In this document: positions 8,469 to 18,200 of the stretch, piece after piece
Numbering within the stretch: the first letter of the stretch is position 1
Layout of the letters: the number at the start of each line of letters is the position of its first letter
From: Halopseudomonas nanhaiensis
Lineage (GTDB): Bacteria > Pseudomonadota > Gammaproteobacteria > Pseudomonadales > Pseudomonadaceae
Assembly (NCBI RefSeq): GCF_020025155.1
Contig: NZ_CP073751.1
Coordinates: 1,612,001 to 1,676,000 of the forward strand
Reading direction: 5' to 3'
DNA: 64,000 nt
Position numbers and translations under genes: made by a program
The notes under the pieces: generated by a model
Database searches by the model: none
The model's input: only the letters and a program-made list of their open reading frames with translations
Told to the model about the DNA's origin: nothing

Positions 8469-11400
8469 ATGTTCAAAGCCAGCGAAGTGCTCGACGGTCG
8501 GTTTCTTTCGGACGACCCGGATTCCCTGTTTGGCGCCCTCAGCGCCAACTACGCCGTTGACGAAAGCGCCTATCTCACCGACCTGATTGCACTGGCCGAG
8601 CCGGCCGATTCCGCTGCGCTGTCTGCCCGCGCGCGCAAGCTGATCGAAGCCGTGCGCAAGCGCGACAACGCCGTCGACAGCATCGACGCGCTTCTGCAGC
8701 AATACAGTCTGGATACCCAGGAAGGCATCATGCTGATGTGTCTGGCCGAGGCACTGCTGCGCGTACCTGATTCGGACACCGCAGACGCGTTGATCCGCGA
8801 CAAGCTCAATGCCGCGCAGTGGGATCGGCATCTCGGCCAGAGTGAGCACACGCTGGTCAATGCCGCCGCCTGGGGCCTGGTGATGACCGGCCGTGTGGTG
8901 AAGATGGACATGCGTCAGGACGGCACGCCCGGCACGGTGCTTGGCAAACTGATCAAGCGTAGCGGTGAACCGGTGATACGCACCGCCATGATGCAGGCGA
9001 TGCGCATCATGGGCAGGCAGTTCGTGCTCGGACGTACCATCAAGGAAGCGCTCAAGAACGGCAAGCCGCAGCGTGACGCCGGTTATACCTATTCCTTCGA
9101 CATGCTCGGCGAAGCGGCGTTGACCCGCGCTGACGCGGAGCGGTACCGCCAGGATTACAGCGACGCGATCCGCGCGATAGCCGAAGACAGGTACAAGGGC
9201 AAGAGCCCCCGGCCGACCATCTCCATCAAGCTCTCCGCCTTGCACCCGCACTACGAGCCGGCACGTGAACAGCAGGTGCTGCGCGAGCTGGGTACGACAG
9301 TGCTCGAGTTGGTTCGCCAGGCGCGGGCAGGCGATGTCGGCATCACCATCGATGCCGAGGAGGCCGACCGCCTGGAGCTGTCGCTGAAGTTGTTCCGCGA
9401 GGTCTATCGGCACCCCGAGGTGCGCGGGTGGGGCAACTTCGGTCTGGTTGTCCAGGCCTACTCCAAACGCGCGCTACCGGTACTGGCGTGGCTGACCCAG
9501 CTGGCCAAGGGGCAGGGCGACCAGATCCCGGTACGCCTGGTCAAGGGCGCCTACTGGGACACCGAAATCAAGTTGTGCCAGCAGGCTGGGCTCGAGGGGT
9601 ACCCGGTCTTCACGCGCAAGGAAGCGACCGACGTGTCGTATCTGGCCTGCGCGCGCTATCTCCTGAGTCCGGTCACGGCGGGGCTGATCTACCCGCAGTT
9701 CGCAACGCATAACGCCCATACCGTGACCTGCATCCTGGACATGGGTCGCGACCAGCAGTTCGAATTCCAGCGCCTGCACGGCATGGGTGATGCGTTGTAT
9801 GACACGGTCATCGAGGAAGTCGGCTGCCCCGTGCGCATCTACGCGCCGGTCGGGGCGCACAAGGATCTGCTCCCGTATCTGGTGCGCCGGCTTCTGGAAA
9901 ATGGCGCTAACTCCTCGTTCGTGCACAAGCTGGTGGATCATCGCGTACCGGTCGGTTCGCTTATCGAACACCCCGTCGACCGCCTGCGCCAGTACGCCAG
10001 CCTGGCGAATGATCGGATCCCGCTGCCGCCGGCCATCTATGGTCCCGAGCGGCGCAACTCACGCGGTCTCAACCTGAACGTGGAAAGTCAGTGGCTGCCG
10101 CTCAAGCAGGAGCTGGACAGCTTCCTGCAGCGCACCTGGACCGGGGCGCCTATCGTCAATGGCAAGCGTCTGCAGGGCGAGGCGCGTCCGGTGATGTGTC
10201 CCTATCAGTTGGACGTGCAGGTCGGAGAGGTGATCTGGGCGACCGGCGCGCAGACGCGCGATGCGATCGCCGGGCTGGCGACGGCTTTCGCGCACTGGAA
10301 CGCTACGCCAGTCGATACGCGTGCTTCGATCCTGGAGCGTTCCGCCGACCTGCTCGAGCAGAACATGCCAGAGCTGATGGCACTGTGCAGCCGCGAAGCG
10401 GGCAAGAGCTTGCAGGACGGCATCGATGAGGTGCGTGAAGCAGTGGATTTCTGCCGCTTCTATGCGCAGCAGGCGCGCCAGCGCTTCGCCGTGATCACGC
10501 TTCCCGGGCCGACGGGCGAGAGCAACGAGCTGTATCTGCAGGGCAGAGGCGTGTTTGCCTGCATCAGCCCGTGGAATTTTCCGCTGGCGATCTTTCTCGG
10601 GCAGGTATCGGCTGCGCTGGTGGCGGGGAACACGGTAGTGGCCAAGCCCGCAGAGCAGGCCAGCCTGATCGCCGTACGCTGTGTCGAGCTGATGCTGCAG
10701 GCAGGCCTTCCCGGCGAAGTGATCGCTCTGCTGCCTGGCGACGGCGCTCAGGTCGGCAGCGTCATCAGCTCGGATCCGCGTATCGCCGGTGTGGCCTTTA
10801 CCGGCTCCACCCAGACAGCTCACATCATCAACCGGGCGCTGGCCGCGCGTGACAGCGCGATCGCGCCGATGATCGCCGAAACCGGCGGGCAGAACGCCAT
10901 GCTGGTGGATTCGACCGCGCTGCCCGAGCAGGTGATCAAGGACGTTTTGCATTCCTCCTTCACCAGCGCCGGTCAGCGGTGTTCGGCATTGCGCGTGCTG
11001 TTCATTCAGGAAGACATAGCCGAGCGGGTGATCGAATTGCTCAAGGGCGCGATGGCCGAGCTGCACATCGGTGATCCCTCGCGGCGTGACACCGACGTCG
11101 GACCGGTAATCGATGCCGAGGCACGGAAAGGGCTGAGCCAGCATATCCAGCGAATGAAGGACGCCGGCTACCTGATCGCGGAGGCGACGATGCCTGCGGG
11201 CCTCAATGGTCATTTTCTAGCACCGGTGGCGTTTCGCCTCAAGAGCATCAGCGAACTCGACCGAGAGCACTTCGGGCCGGTGCTGCATGTGATCACCTGG
11301 CGGCACGATCAGCTGGACCAGATCATCGATGAAATCAATGCCACCGGGTTCGGCCTGACGCTGGGCATTCATAGCCGCAATGAAGACACCGCGCGCTACA

Positions 11401-11624
11401 TCGATCAGCGCGTGCGCATCGGCAATGTCTACGTCAACCGGAACCAGATCGGCGCAGTAGTCGGTGTGCAGCCCTTCGGGGGCCAGGGCTTGTCCGGAAC
11501 GGGACCCAAGGCCGGCGGCCCGCATTATCTGCTACGATTCGCCACCGAACGGACCCGTACCATCAATACGACAGCAGTCGGTGGGAACGCCAGTCTGCTG
11601 TCGCTGGGCAATGGCGAGCCATGA
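8469..11624 (+). CDS. putA: Bifunctional proline dehydrogenase / P5C dehydrogenase PutA
   Basis: PutA oxidises proline to glutamate in two steps. The FAD-dependent proline dehydrogenase barrel is in the first half (RLVKGAYWD near residue 355, then ATHNAHTV and YAPVGAHKDLLPYLVRRLL). The NAD-dependent P5C dehydrogenase is in the second half (SPWNFPLAIFLGQV, AETGGQNAMLV, catalytic Cys in SAGQRCSA near residue 835). The ATG at 8469 follows GGAG by 8 nt and gives MFKASEVLDGRF, as in P. aeruginosa. The frame extends upstream but is not conserved. At 1051 residues it lacks the N-terminal ribbon-helix-helix of trifunctional PutA, so it should not repress itself; PruR is the likely regulator. Confidence 0.97.
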   Translation: MFKASEVLDGRFLSDDPDSLFGALSANYAVDESAYLTDLIALAEPADSAALSARARKLIEAVRKRDNAVDSIDALLQQYSLDTQEGIMLMCLAEALLRVPDSDTADALIRDKLNAAQWDRHLGQSEHTLVNAAAWGLVMTGRVVKMDMRQDGTPGTVLGKLIKRSGEPVIRTAMMQAMRIMGRQFVLGRTIKEALKNGKPQRDAGYTYSFDMLGEAALTRADAERYRQDYSDAIRAIAEDRYKGKSPRPTISIKLSALHPHYEPAREQQVLRELGTTVLELVRQARAGDVGITIDAEEADRLELSLKLFREVYRHPEVRGWGNFGLVVQAYSKRALPVLAWLTQLAKGQGDQIPVRLVKGAYWDTEIKLCQQAGLEGYPVFTRKEATDVSYLACARYLLSPVTAGLIYPQFATHNAHTVTCILDMGRDQQFEFQRLHGMGDALYDTVIEEVGCPVRIYAPVGAHKDLLPYLVRRLLENGANSSFVHKLVDHRVPVGSLIEHPVDRLRQYASLANDRIPLPPAIYGPERRNSRGLNLNVESQWLPLKQELDSFLQRTWTGAPIVNGKRLQGEARPVMCPYQLDVQVGEVIWATGAQTRDAIAGLATAFAHWNATPVDTRASILERSADLLEQNMPELMALCSREAGKSLQDGIDEVREAVDFCRFYAQQARQRFAVITLPGPTGESNELYLQGRGVFACISPWNFPLAIFLGQVSAALVAGNTVVAKPAEQASLIAVRCVELMLQAGLPGEVIALLPGDGAQVGSVISSDPRIAGVAFTGSTQTAHIINRALAARDSAIAPMIAETGGQNAMLVDSTALPEQVIKDVLHSSFTSAGQRCSALRVLFIQEDIAERVIELLKGAMAELHIGDPSRRDTDVGPVIDAEARKGLSQHIQRMKDAGYLIAEATMPAGLNGHFLAPVAFRLKSISELDREHFGPVLHVITWRHDQLDQIIDEINATGFGLTLGIHSRNEDTARYIDQRVRIGNVYVNRNQIGAVVGVQPFGGQGLSGTGPKAGGPHYLLRFATERTRTINTTAVGGNASLLSLGNGEP

Positions 11625-11719
11625 GCAATGGCCGGTTCCAGGCGGAGCCGGCAGCAAAGGGAGTGGAACGTCTCCCATACCAATAACAGGACACGGATGG
11701 TCCGCAAGGAGAGAAGAAC

Positions 11720-13195
11720 ATGACAGGTAACATCGGCACCGTCAGTGCCACCTTCGCAGTGTATATAGCGGTAATGCTTCTGTTGGGTTACGTCGCATAC
11801 AAGCGTACGACCAACCTGTCCGATTATATCCTCGGTGGCCGATCGCTGGGCCCGGGTACGGCAGCCCTGTCCGCTGGCGCCTCGGACATGAGCGGCTGGC
11901 TCCTGCTGGGTCTGCCGGGTTACGCGATGGTGGCCGGTTATGAGGCTACCTGGATTGCCGCAGGCCTGTTGATCGGCACCTGGCTGAACTGGCTGATCGT
12001 CTCGCGTCGTCTGCGTGTCTACTCCCATGCGGTAAACGATTCGCTGACGCTGCCTGCGTACTTCGAGTTTCGCTTCGAAGACAAGACTCGCCTGCTGCGC
12101 GTGATCTCGGCGATCTTCATCCTGCTGTTCTTCCTGTTCTACACCAGCTCTGGCCTGGTTGCCGCGGGCAAGCTGTTCGAAAGCACGTTCGGGCTCGACT
12201 ACCGCATCGCAGTGGTACTCGGGACGCTGATCATCGTCTCCTATACCTTTTTCGGGGGGTTCCTCGCCGTATCATGGACCGACGTCATCCAGGGGCTGCT
12301 GATGGCGGCGGCGCTGGTCGTGGTGCCAATCCTCGCGCTCAACAGCGTAGGCGGCTGGGATCAGGCGCATGCCTCGATGGAAGCCAGCAACCCGAACCTG
12401 TTGACCTTCCTCACGGATGTCGAGGGCGAGTCGCTCGGCTTTGTCGCCATCATCTCGCTCCTCGGTTGGGGGTTGGGCTACTTTGGCCAGCCGCATGTGC
12501 TGGCTCGCTTCAAGGCCATTGGTGACGACGCTGCCTTGCCAACCGCGCGGCGCATCGCTGTAGCGTGGACCGCGATCTGCCTGCTGGCGGCGCTGTTTAC
12601 CGGTTGGGTCGGCATAGGTTATTTCGGCGACGAAGGGCTGGCAGATCCCGAGACGGTTTTCCTCGCTCTGATTCAGGCGCTGACGCACCCGATCGTAGCC
12701 GGTATTCTGCTCGCGGCGGTGCTGGCAGCGATCATGTCGACGGCCGATTCGCAGTTGCTGGTGTCGTCTTCTGCCCTGGCAGAGGACTTCTACAAGGCCC
12801 TGTTTCGGCGCGACGCGTCGCAGGCGCAACTGGTGTGGGTAGGGCGCTTCGCCGTCATCGGCATCGCTCTGATCGCGCTGCTTTTCGCCTTCAATCCGGA
12901 GAGCACTGTTCTCGGGCTGGTGTCCTACGCCTGGGCCGGTTTCGGGGCGGCGTTCGGCCCGGCGATCCTGCTATCGCTGTTCTGGAAGCGCATGAACCGC
13001 AATGGCGCGCTGGCCGGGATCATCGTCGGCGGCGTCACCGTGGTGCTCTGGAAGCAGATCGATACCATCGGCCTGTACGAAATCATTCCCGGGTTCATCC
13101 TCGCTACCGTGGCGATCATCGTCGTATCGCTGGTGACGCCGGCTCCGTCCGCCACCATCGAACGCACCTTCGACGACGTCGCCGGGCGATACTGA
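11720..13195 (+). CDS. putP: Sodium/proline symporter PutP
   Basis: A 491-residue member of the sodium:solute symporter family that imports proline with Na+. It is nearly all hydrophobic, with about 13 transmembrane helices. The helix 2 region (SDYILGGRSLGPGTAALSAG, followed by SDMSGWLLLGLPG) carries the Na+ and proline site residues known from E. coli PutP, and STADSQLLVSSSALAEDFY is the conserved segment near helix 9. GGAGAG precedes the ATG. It lies 95 bp after putA, and a strong terminator follows, so putA-putP form one substrate uptake and degradation unit. Confidence 0.96.
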   Translation: MTGNIGTVSATFAVYIAVMLLLGYVAYKRTTNLSDYILGGRSLGPGTAALSAGASDMSGWLLLGLPGYAMVAGYEATWIAAGLLIGTWLNWLIVSRRLRVYSHAVNDSLTLPAYFEFRFEDKTRLLRVISAIFILLFFLFYTSSGLVAAGKLFESTFGLDYRIAVVLGTLIIVSYTFFGGFLAVSWTDVIQGLLMAAALVVVPILALNSVGGWDQAHASMEASNPNLLTFLTDVEGESLGFVAIISLLGWGLGYFGQPHVLARFKAIGDDAALPTARRIAVAWTAICLLAALFTGWVGIGYFGDEGLADPETVFLALIQALTHPIVAGILLAAVLAAIMSTADSQLLVSSSALAEDFYKALFRRDASQAQLVWVGRFAVIGIALIALLFAFNPESTVLGLVSYAWAGFGAAFGPAILLSLFWKRMNRNGALAGIIVGGVTVVLWKQIDTIGLYEIIPGFILATVAIIVVSLVTPAPSATIERTFDDVAGRY

Positions 13196-13241
13196 AGCCG
13201 AAACAGGCCGTGCTCCACCGAGCGCGGTGCCTCCCCGGAAG

Positions 13242-13271
13242 GACTGTTGTACTCCACGCAACAGTCTTTTT
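13242..13271 (+). terminator. Rho-independent terminator of putP
   Basis: Arms GACTGTTG and CAACAGTC form a perfect 8-bp stem with a 9-nt loop and are followed directly by TTTTT. It lies 46 bp after the putP stop and just before the tetR promoter. Confidence 0.88.
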
Positions 13272-13284
13272 CCGGTTCGGCGGC

Positions 13285-13313
13285 TTGTCCTGAGCCGTCG
13301 GCTGATCTCTAAT
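13285..13313 (+). promoter_or_regulatory. Promoter of the tetR-MFP-RND operon
   Basis: TTGTCC (13285-13290), a 17-bp spacer and TCTAAT (13308-13313) resemble a sigma70 promoter (4/6 and 5/6). The palindromic operator begins on the next base, so transcription would start within it. Confidence 0.55.
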
Positions 13314-13335
13314 ACGGACTGACTCGTCAGTCCGT
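13314..13335. promoter_or_regulatory. Perfect 10-2-10 palindrome, probable TetR operator
   Basis: ACGGACTGAC and GTCAGTCCGT are exact reverse complements separated by TC. The site lies directly after the -10 and 14 bp before the tetR ATG. Size, symmetry and position are typical of autoregulatory operators of TetR-family efflux repressors, and the adjacent gene encodes one. Confidence 0.75.
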
Positions 13336-13349
13336 TTAGCGAAACTCCC

Positions 13350-13967
13350 ATGCCAGAGCACACCAGCAATCCTGCAAAGCGCCAGCGCAAGTCGGCGGAG
13401 CAGCGTCGGGAAGATATTCTCGTTGCCGCCGGCAAGGTGTTTGCCGAGCAGGGTTTTCGGTGTGCGGAAGTCCAGCAGATCGCCGATCTCGCTGGCATCG
13501 GCAAGGGTACGATCTACCGTTTTTATGCAACCAAGGATGAGCTGTTCAAGGCTGCCGTAGATGCTGCCATGCAGCGGCTTACCGGGCGGGTTGACGCTTC
13601 GATCGAGCATTGCCGGGATCCTTTGTTGCAGCTGCGGGCTGCGTTTCGGGCATATATCGAGTTCTTTCGCGAGCATCCCGAGACGGTGGAGCTGTTCATT
13701 CATGAACGGGCGGAGCTACGCGGCAGCAAGCCGTTGTACTTCGTCTACTCGGAAGCGCGGCGGCGGCGCTGGGTTGATATCTGCCAGCAGCTGATCGAGC
13801 GCTACCCGTGCCGGGTGAAAGATCCAGAGCTCGTGCTCGATGCGCTGGCTAATCTGGCCTACGGAAGCGTGTTCGTCACGCGTATTTCCGAGCGTCGGGT
13901 ATTGCTCGATGACGAGGCGGAGAAACTGACCGACCTGCTGTTCAACGGCATTCTCGGCCAGGATTGA
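13350..13967 (+). CDS. TetR/AcrR-family repressor of the adjacent RND efflux genes
   Basis: A 205-residue regulator. The N-terminal TetR helix-turn-helix is clear (REDILVAAGKVFAEQGF, then IADLAGIGKGTIYRFYATKDELF, about residues 22-68). The C-terminal ligand and dimer domain is helical and diverged, as usual. The gene lies 59 bp upstream of the adaptor gene and is probably co-transcribed with it, behind the palindrome at 13314-13335. I infer a repressor that releases the operon when a pump substrate binds. The ligand cannot be read from the sequence. Confidence 0.9.
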   Translation: MPEHTSNPAKRQRKSAEQRREDILVAAGKVFAEQGFRCAEVQQIADLAGIGKGTIYRFYATKDELFKAAVDAAMQRLTGRVDASIEHCRDPLLQLRAAFRAYIEFFREHPETVELFIHERAELRGSKPLYFVYSEARRRRWVDICQQLIERYPCRVKDPELVLDALANLAYGSVFVTRISERRVLLDDEAEKLTDLLFNGILGQD

Positions 13968-14026
13968 TCATAAGGCGACCGGCGTGTGCCGCCGGCCCAA
14001 GTAAAACGACCAATACGGATACACAC

Positions 14027-15202
14027 ATGAACTTGCGAACCATCCTCTCCGCATCGGCCCGCCCATCGGCGACGCGGCTTCTCGGCCTGGCTTCCATTGC
14101 GCTGTTGCTTGGCGCCTGCGGGGACGAGGAGCAGCAAGCTCAGGGTCAGGGCCGCCCGGCACCGGTGGTGACGGTTCAGGAAGTGCAGCGCGCCGACGCT
14201 GAAATGGTTCAGGAATACCCGGCACGGATTCGCGGCGCCCGCGAAACCGAGGTTCGCGCGCGCATCTCCGGTGTGTTGCTGGAACGTGCCTACCAAGAGG
14301 GAGCCGACGTCGAGGAGGGCGATCTCCTGTTTCGCATCGATCCTACTCCGATGCGCATTCAGCTGAAGCAGGCCGAGGCCGCGCTGTCCAATGCTCGCGC
14401 CGAGCAGCGCCAGGCACAACGTGACTGGAGCCGTGCCGAACAACTGTTCGAGCGCGGGGCATTGAGTGCCAGCGAGCGCGACCGGATTCGGTCTCAACTG
14501 GATTTTGCCGAAGCGGGCATGGCGCAGGCGCAGGCCGGGCACGACGAGGCACGGCTGAATCTGTCCTACACCGAGGTTCTGGCACCGATTTCCGGCTCTA
14601 CCAGCCTCGAAGTGCTGCCGGAAGGCAGCTTGCTGGGGGTGGGAGCCCTGTTGACGACCATCGTGCAGCAGGATCCGGTCCACGTGATCTTCGCTCTGCC
14701 GGAGCGTGATGCAGCAATTCAGCGCGCCGCGCGAGTGAACGACAAGCTGCTCGATGCCCATGTTGACATTCTCCTGCCTGACGGCTCTGTCTATCAGCGT
14801 CAGGGCAACGTCGACTTCACCGCCAGCAGCATCGACAACGCCACCGGGACCATCGCCGTGCGGGCCGTGGTCGAGAACCCCGATCAGCAGCTGATCCCGG
14901 GTCAGTTCGTGCGTGCGCGGGTCCTGCTGCGCCGCTTCGAGGACCAGATCATCGTGCCGACCGAAGCCATTGGCGCCGATGCGCGCGGGCCGAACGTCTG
15001 GGTCATCGATGGCGAATCGAAGGCCCAGTTGCGTCCGGTGCGCCTGGGTACGGCGATCGGTGAACGCCAGGTCATTGAGGACGGCGTCGAGCCGGGTGAG
15101 CGCATCGTTGTGAATGGTCAGGTGGGTCTGCAGCCGGGCATGGAAGTGCGCATCGCCGGATCCGGTGGTGGCGCCCAGGCTGACGCCGCCGGTCGGGAGT
15201 AA
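14027..15202 (+). CDS. RND efflux periplasmic adaptor (membrane fusion lipoprotein)
   Basis: A 391-residue AcrA/MexA-type adaptor that bridges the inner-membrane RND pump and an outer-membrane channel. The ATG at 14027 is chosen because it begins a lipoprotein signal peptide with lipobox LLGAC (Cys about residue 30); the open frame upstream to 13964 has no such logic. Family features follow: EYPARIRGARETEVRARISG, the hairpin coiled coil rich in Ala, Glu and Arg (KQAEAALSNARAEQRQAQRD), the lipoyl half LNLSYTEVLAPISG, and the C-terminal VPTEAIGADARGPNVWVIDG. It ends 5 bp before the pump gene. No outer-membrane factor gene is adjacent. Confidence 0.93.
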   Translation: MNLRTILSASARPSATRLLGLASIALLLGACGDEEQQAQGQGRPAPVVTVQEVQRADAEMVQEYPARIRGARETEVRARISGVLLERAYQEGADVEEGDLLFRIDPTPMRIQLKQAEAALSNARAEQRQAQRDWSRAEQLFERGALSASERDRIRSQLDFAEAGMAQAQAGHDEARLNLSYTEVLAPISGSTSLEVLPEGSLLGVGALLTTIVQQDPVHVIFALPERDAAIQRAARVNDKLLDAHVDILLPDGSVYQRQGNVDFTASSIDNATGTIAVRAVVENPDQQLIPGQFVRARVLLRRFEDQIIVPTEAIGADARGPNVWVIDGESKAQLRPVRLGTAIGERQVIEDGVEPGERIVVNGQVGLQPGMEVRIAGSGGGAQADAAGRE

Positions 15203-15207
15203 ACGGC

Positions 15208-18200
15208 ATGTTCCAGTTCTTTATCGACCGTCCCATCTTTTCGACCGTTCTCTCGATCCTGATTCTGATCGGCGGCGGCGCGTCGCTCTGGCAATTGCCC
15301 GTGGAGCAGTATCCCGAAGTAGTGCCGCCGCAAATCGTGGTGCAGGCAACCTATCCCGGCGCCAGTGCCCAGGTGATCGCCGATACCGTCTCCGCCCCGC
15401 TTGAACAGGCAATCAACGGCGTCGATGACATGCTCTACATGGAATCGTACGCGGCCGACTCCGGCGCCATGCAGTTGACCATCTCCTTCAGTATCGGTAC
15501 GGATCCGGATCAGGCGACCATCGACGTCAACAACCGTGTGCAGCGTGCCACGGCCAAGCTGCCGCAGGAGGTGCGCGACCTTGGCGTGACGGTGCAGGCG
15601 CGTTCCACGTCGCTGCTGCAGGTGATCACGCTGTCGTCGGAAACCGAACAGCTCGGCACATTGGCTATCAGCAACTATGCGCTGCTCAACGTATTGGATG
15701 AACTGGTTCGGCTTCCGGGCGTCGGTGATGCTGCGCTGTTTGGTGCACAGGATTACTCCATGCGCATCTGGCTGCGACCCGACAAGCTGGCCGAGTACGG
15801 TCTGACGCCGAGCGATGTCGCTGCGGCGCTGCGCGAGCAGAACGCTCAGTTCGCGGCTGGCCGGATTGGCGCTCAGCCGGCTCCGCCTGACCAGGCCTTC
15901 ACTTTCAGCGTCAGTACGCCGGGCCGGATGGTTTCGCCGGACGATTTCGAACGCATCATTCTGCGCAGCGATGCCGACGGACGCACCTTGCGCCTGGGTG
16001 ATGTTGCCAGAGCGGAGCTGGGCGCTCAGAGCTACGACTTCACCGCAACGTTCAACGCCAAGGCGGCGGTGCCGATCGGGGTGTACATGCAGCCGGGCGC
16101 CAACGCGCTGGATACTGCCGAAGCGGTTCGCGAAGCGATGAACGACCTTTCCGACCGCTTTCCCGGCGATCTGCGCTTCGATATACCCTACGACACGACT
16201 CGCTTCATCGACGTGTCGATACGTGAAGTGATCATCACCTTTGTCCAGGCGCTGGCGCTGGTGGTGCTGGTGACATTTCTGTTTCTGCAGCATCTGAAAG
16301 CCACACTGATCCCGCTGGTAGCCATTCCGGTCTCGCTGATCGGCACTTTCGCCGGCATGAGCCTGCTCGGTTTCTCGGTCAATCTGCTGACGCTGTTCGG
16401 GTTGATCCTGGCGATCGGGGTGGTGGTCGACAACGCCATCATCGTGATGGAAAACGCCGAGCGGCTGATCAAGGAAGAAGGACTGTCTGCGTACGAGGCT
16501 GCCAGCAAGACGGTGCAGCAGGTGTCAGGTGCAGTGGTGGGCTCGACACTGGTGCTGGTGGCCGTGTTCGCCCCGGTAGCCTTTCTGGGTGGCTTGAGCG
16601 GGGAGCTGTATCGCCAGTTCGCCATCACGATCGCGGTATCGGTATTGTTGTCGGGCGTCGTGGCGCTGACGCTCAGCCCGGTCATGTGTGCGCTGCTGCT
16701 GAGCCGTGAAGAAACCGAGCCCTCCCGCTACTTCGCCTGGTTCAACAACAGCTTCGACAAGCTCACCGACGGCTTCGCTGCCACGGTAGGCTGGATGCTG
16801 CGCCACGCGGTGATCTCGCTGGTGCTTTTCGCGGTGCTCATCGGCTCGACGGTGTTCCTGCTCAACCGCATGGCCGGCGGCCTGGTGCCGCAGGAGGATC
16901 AGGGCTTTCTGATTACCGTTTTCCAGCTGCCGCCGGTGTCCGCGCTTGGCCGTACCGAGACAGTGCGTGACGAGCTGGCGCAGCAGGTGGTCGACCTGGA
17001 CGAAGTCCGTGGTATCACCGCCTTTGCCGGCTTCGACATTCTCAATCGGGGGCTGAAGACCAATACGGGCGTAGGCTTCGTGTCGCTGATCGACTGGGAC
17101 GACCGGCCGGGTCCGGAGCACAGTGCCCAGGCTGTCGCGGGCAAGATCATGGGGCTGGGCGCCGGCATACAGGAGGCCAATGTCATGGCTTTCGTGCCGC
17201 CGCCGATTCTCGGGCTCTCGCTTACCGGTGGTGTCGAAGGTTATCTGCAGGTACGTGGCGATAACGACCCCGCGGCTTTGAAGGAGCAGGCGGACAAGCT
17301 GCTTGCAGCCGCGCGCGAGCGGCCCGAACTCAGCAACGTCCGCGCCGCCGTGAACATCGGTGTGCCGCGTTTCGAGGCCAAGGTGGACTGGGACAAGGCG
17401 AAGGCGATGGGCATTGCCATCAACGACATCTTCACCACCATGCGCAGTACCTTCGGCGCGCTTTACGTCAATGACTTCACCCTTCAGGGCCGAAACTGGC
17501 AGGTCAACATGCAGGCCGAGGGCGACTTCCGCAGCCATCCGGACGATCTGCGCCGCATATTCGTTCGCTCCGGCAGTGGCGAGCTGGTTCCGCTCAGCAG
17601 CGTAGTCAACCTGGTACAGACGCAGGGTATCGATAGCGTCAGCCGCTTCAACCTGTATCAGGCGACCAAGATCACCGCTGATCCGGGTCCGGGCTACAAC
17701 ACTGCGGCGGCGCTGGCGGCGTTGCAGGAAGTAAGCATCGAGGCGCTGGACGATCAATCCCAGCTCGGCTGGATTGGCGAGGCGTATCAGATCGTCGATT
17801 CCGCTTCGGCCGGTGGCATCGCCTTCGCCCTTGGCATCATCATGGTGTTTCTGATCCTGGCAGCGCAGTACGAACGTTGGAGTCTGCCCCTGGCGGTGGC
17901 GACAGCGATTCCGTTCGGGGTGTTCGGCGCGGTCATCGCATCGATGCTGCGCGGTTTCCCCAATGACATCTACTTCCAGGTAGGTTTGCTCGTGCTGATC
18001 GGTCTGGCCGCGAAGAACGCGATTCTGATCGTCGAATTTGCAGCGCAGAACCGGAAGCAGGGCATGGCGCCCTTCGATGCGGCATTGACCGCCGCCCGCC
18101 AGCGTTTCCGCGCGATCATGATGACCGCACTGACCTTCATCATCGGCAGCATGCCACTTGCATTCAGTACTGGCGCCGGTGCGGTCAGCCGGCAGGAAAT

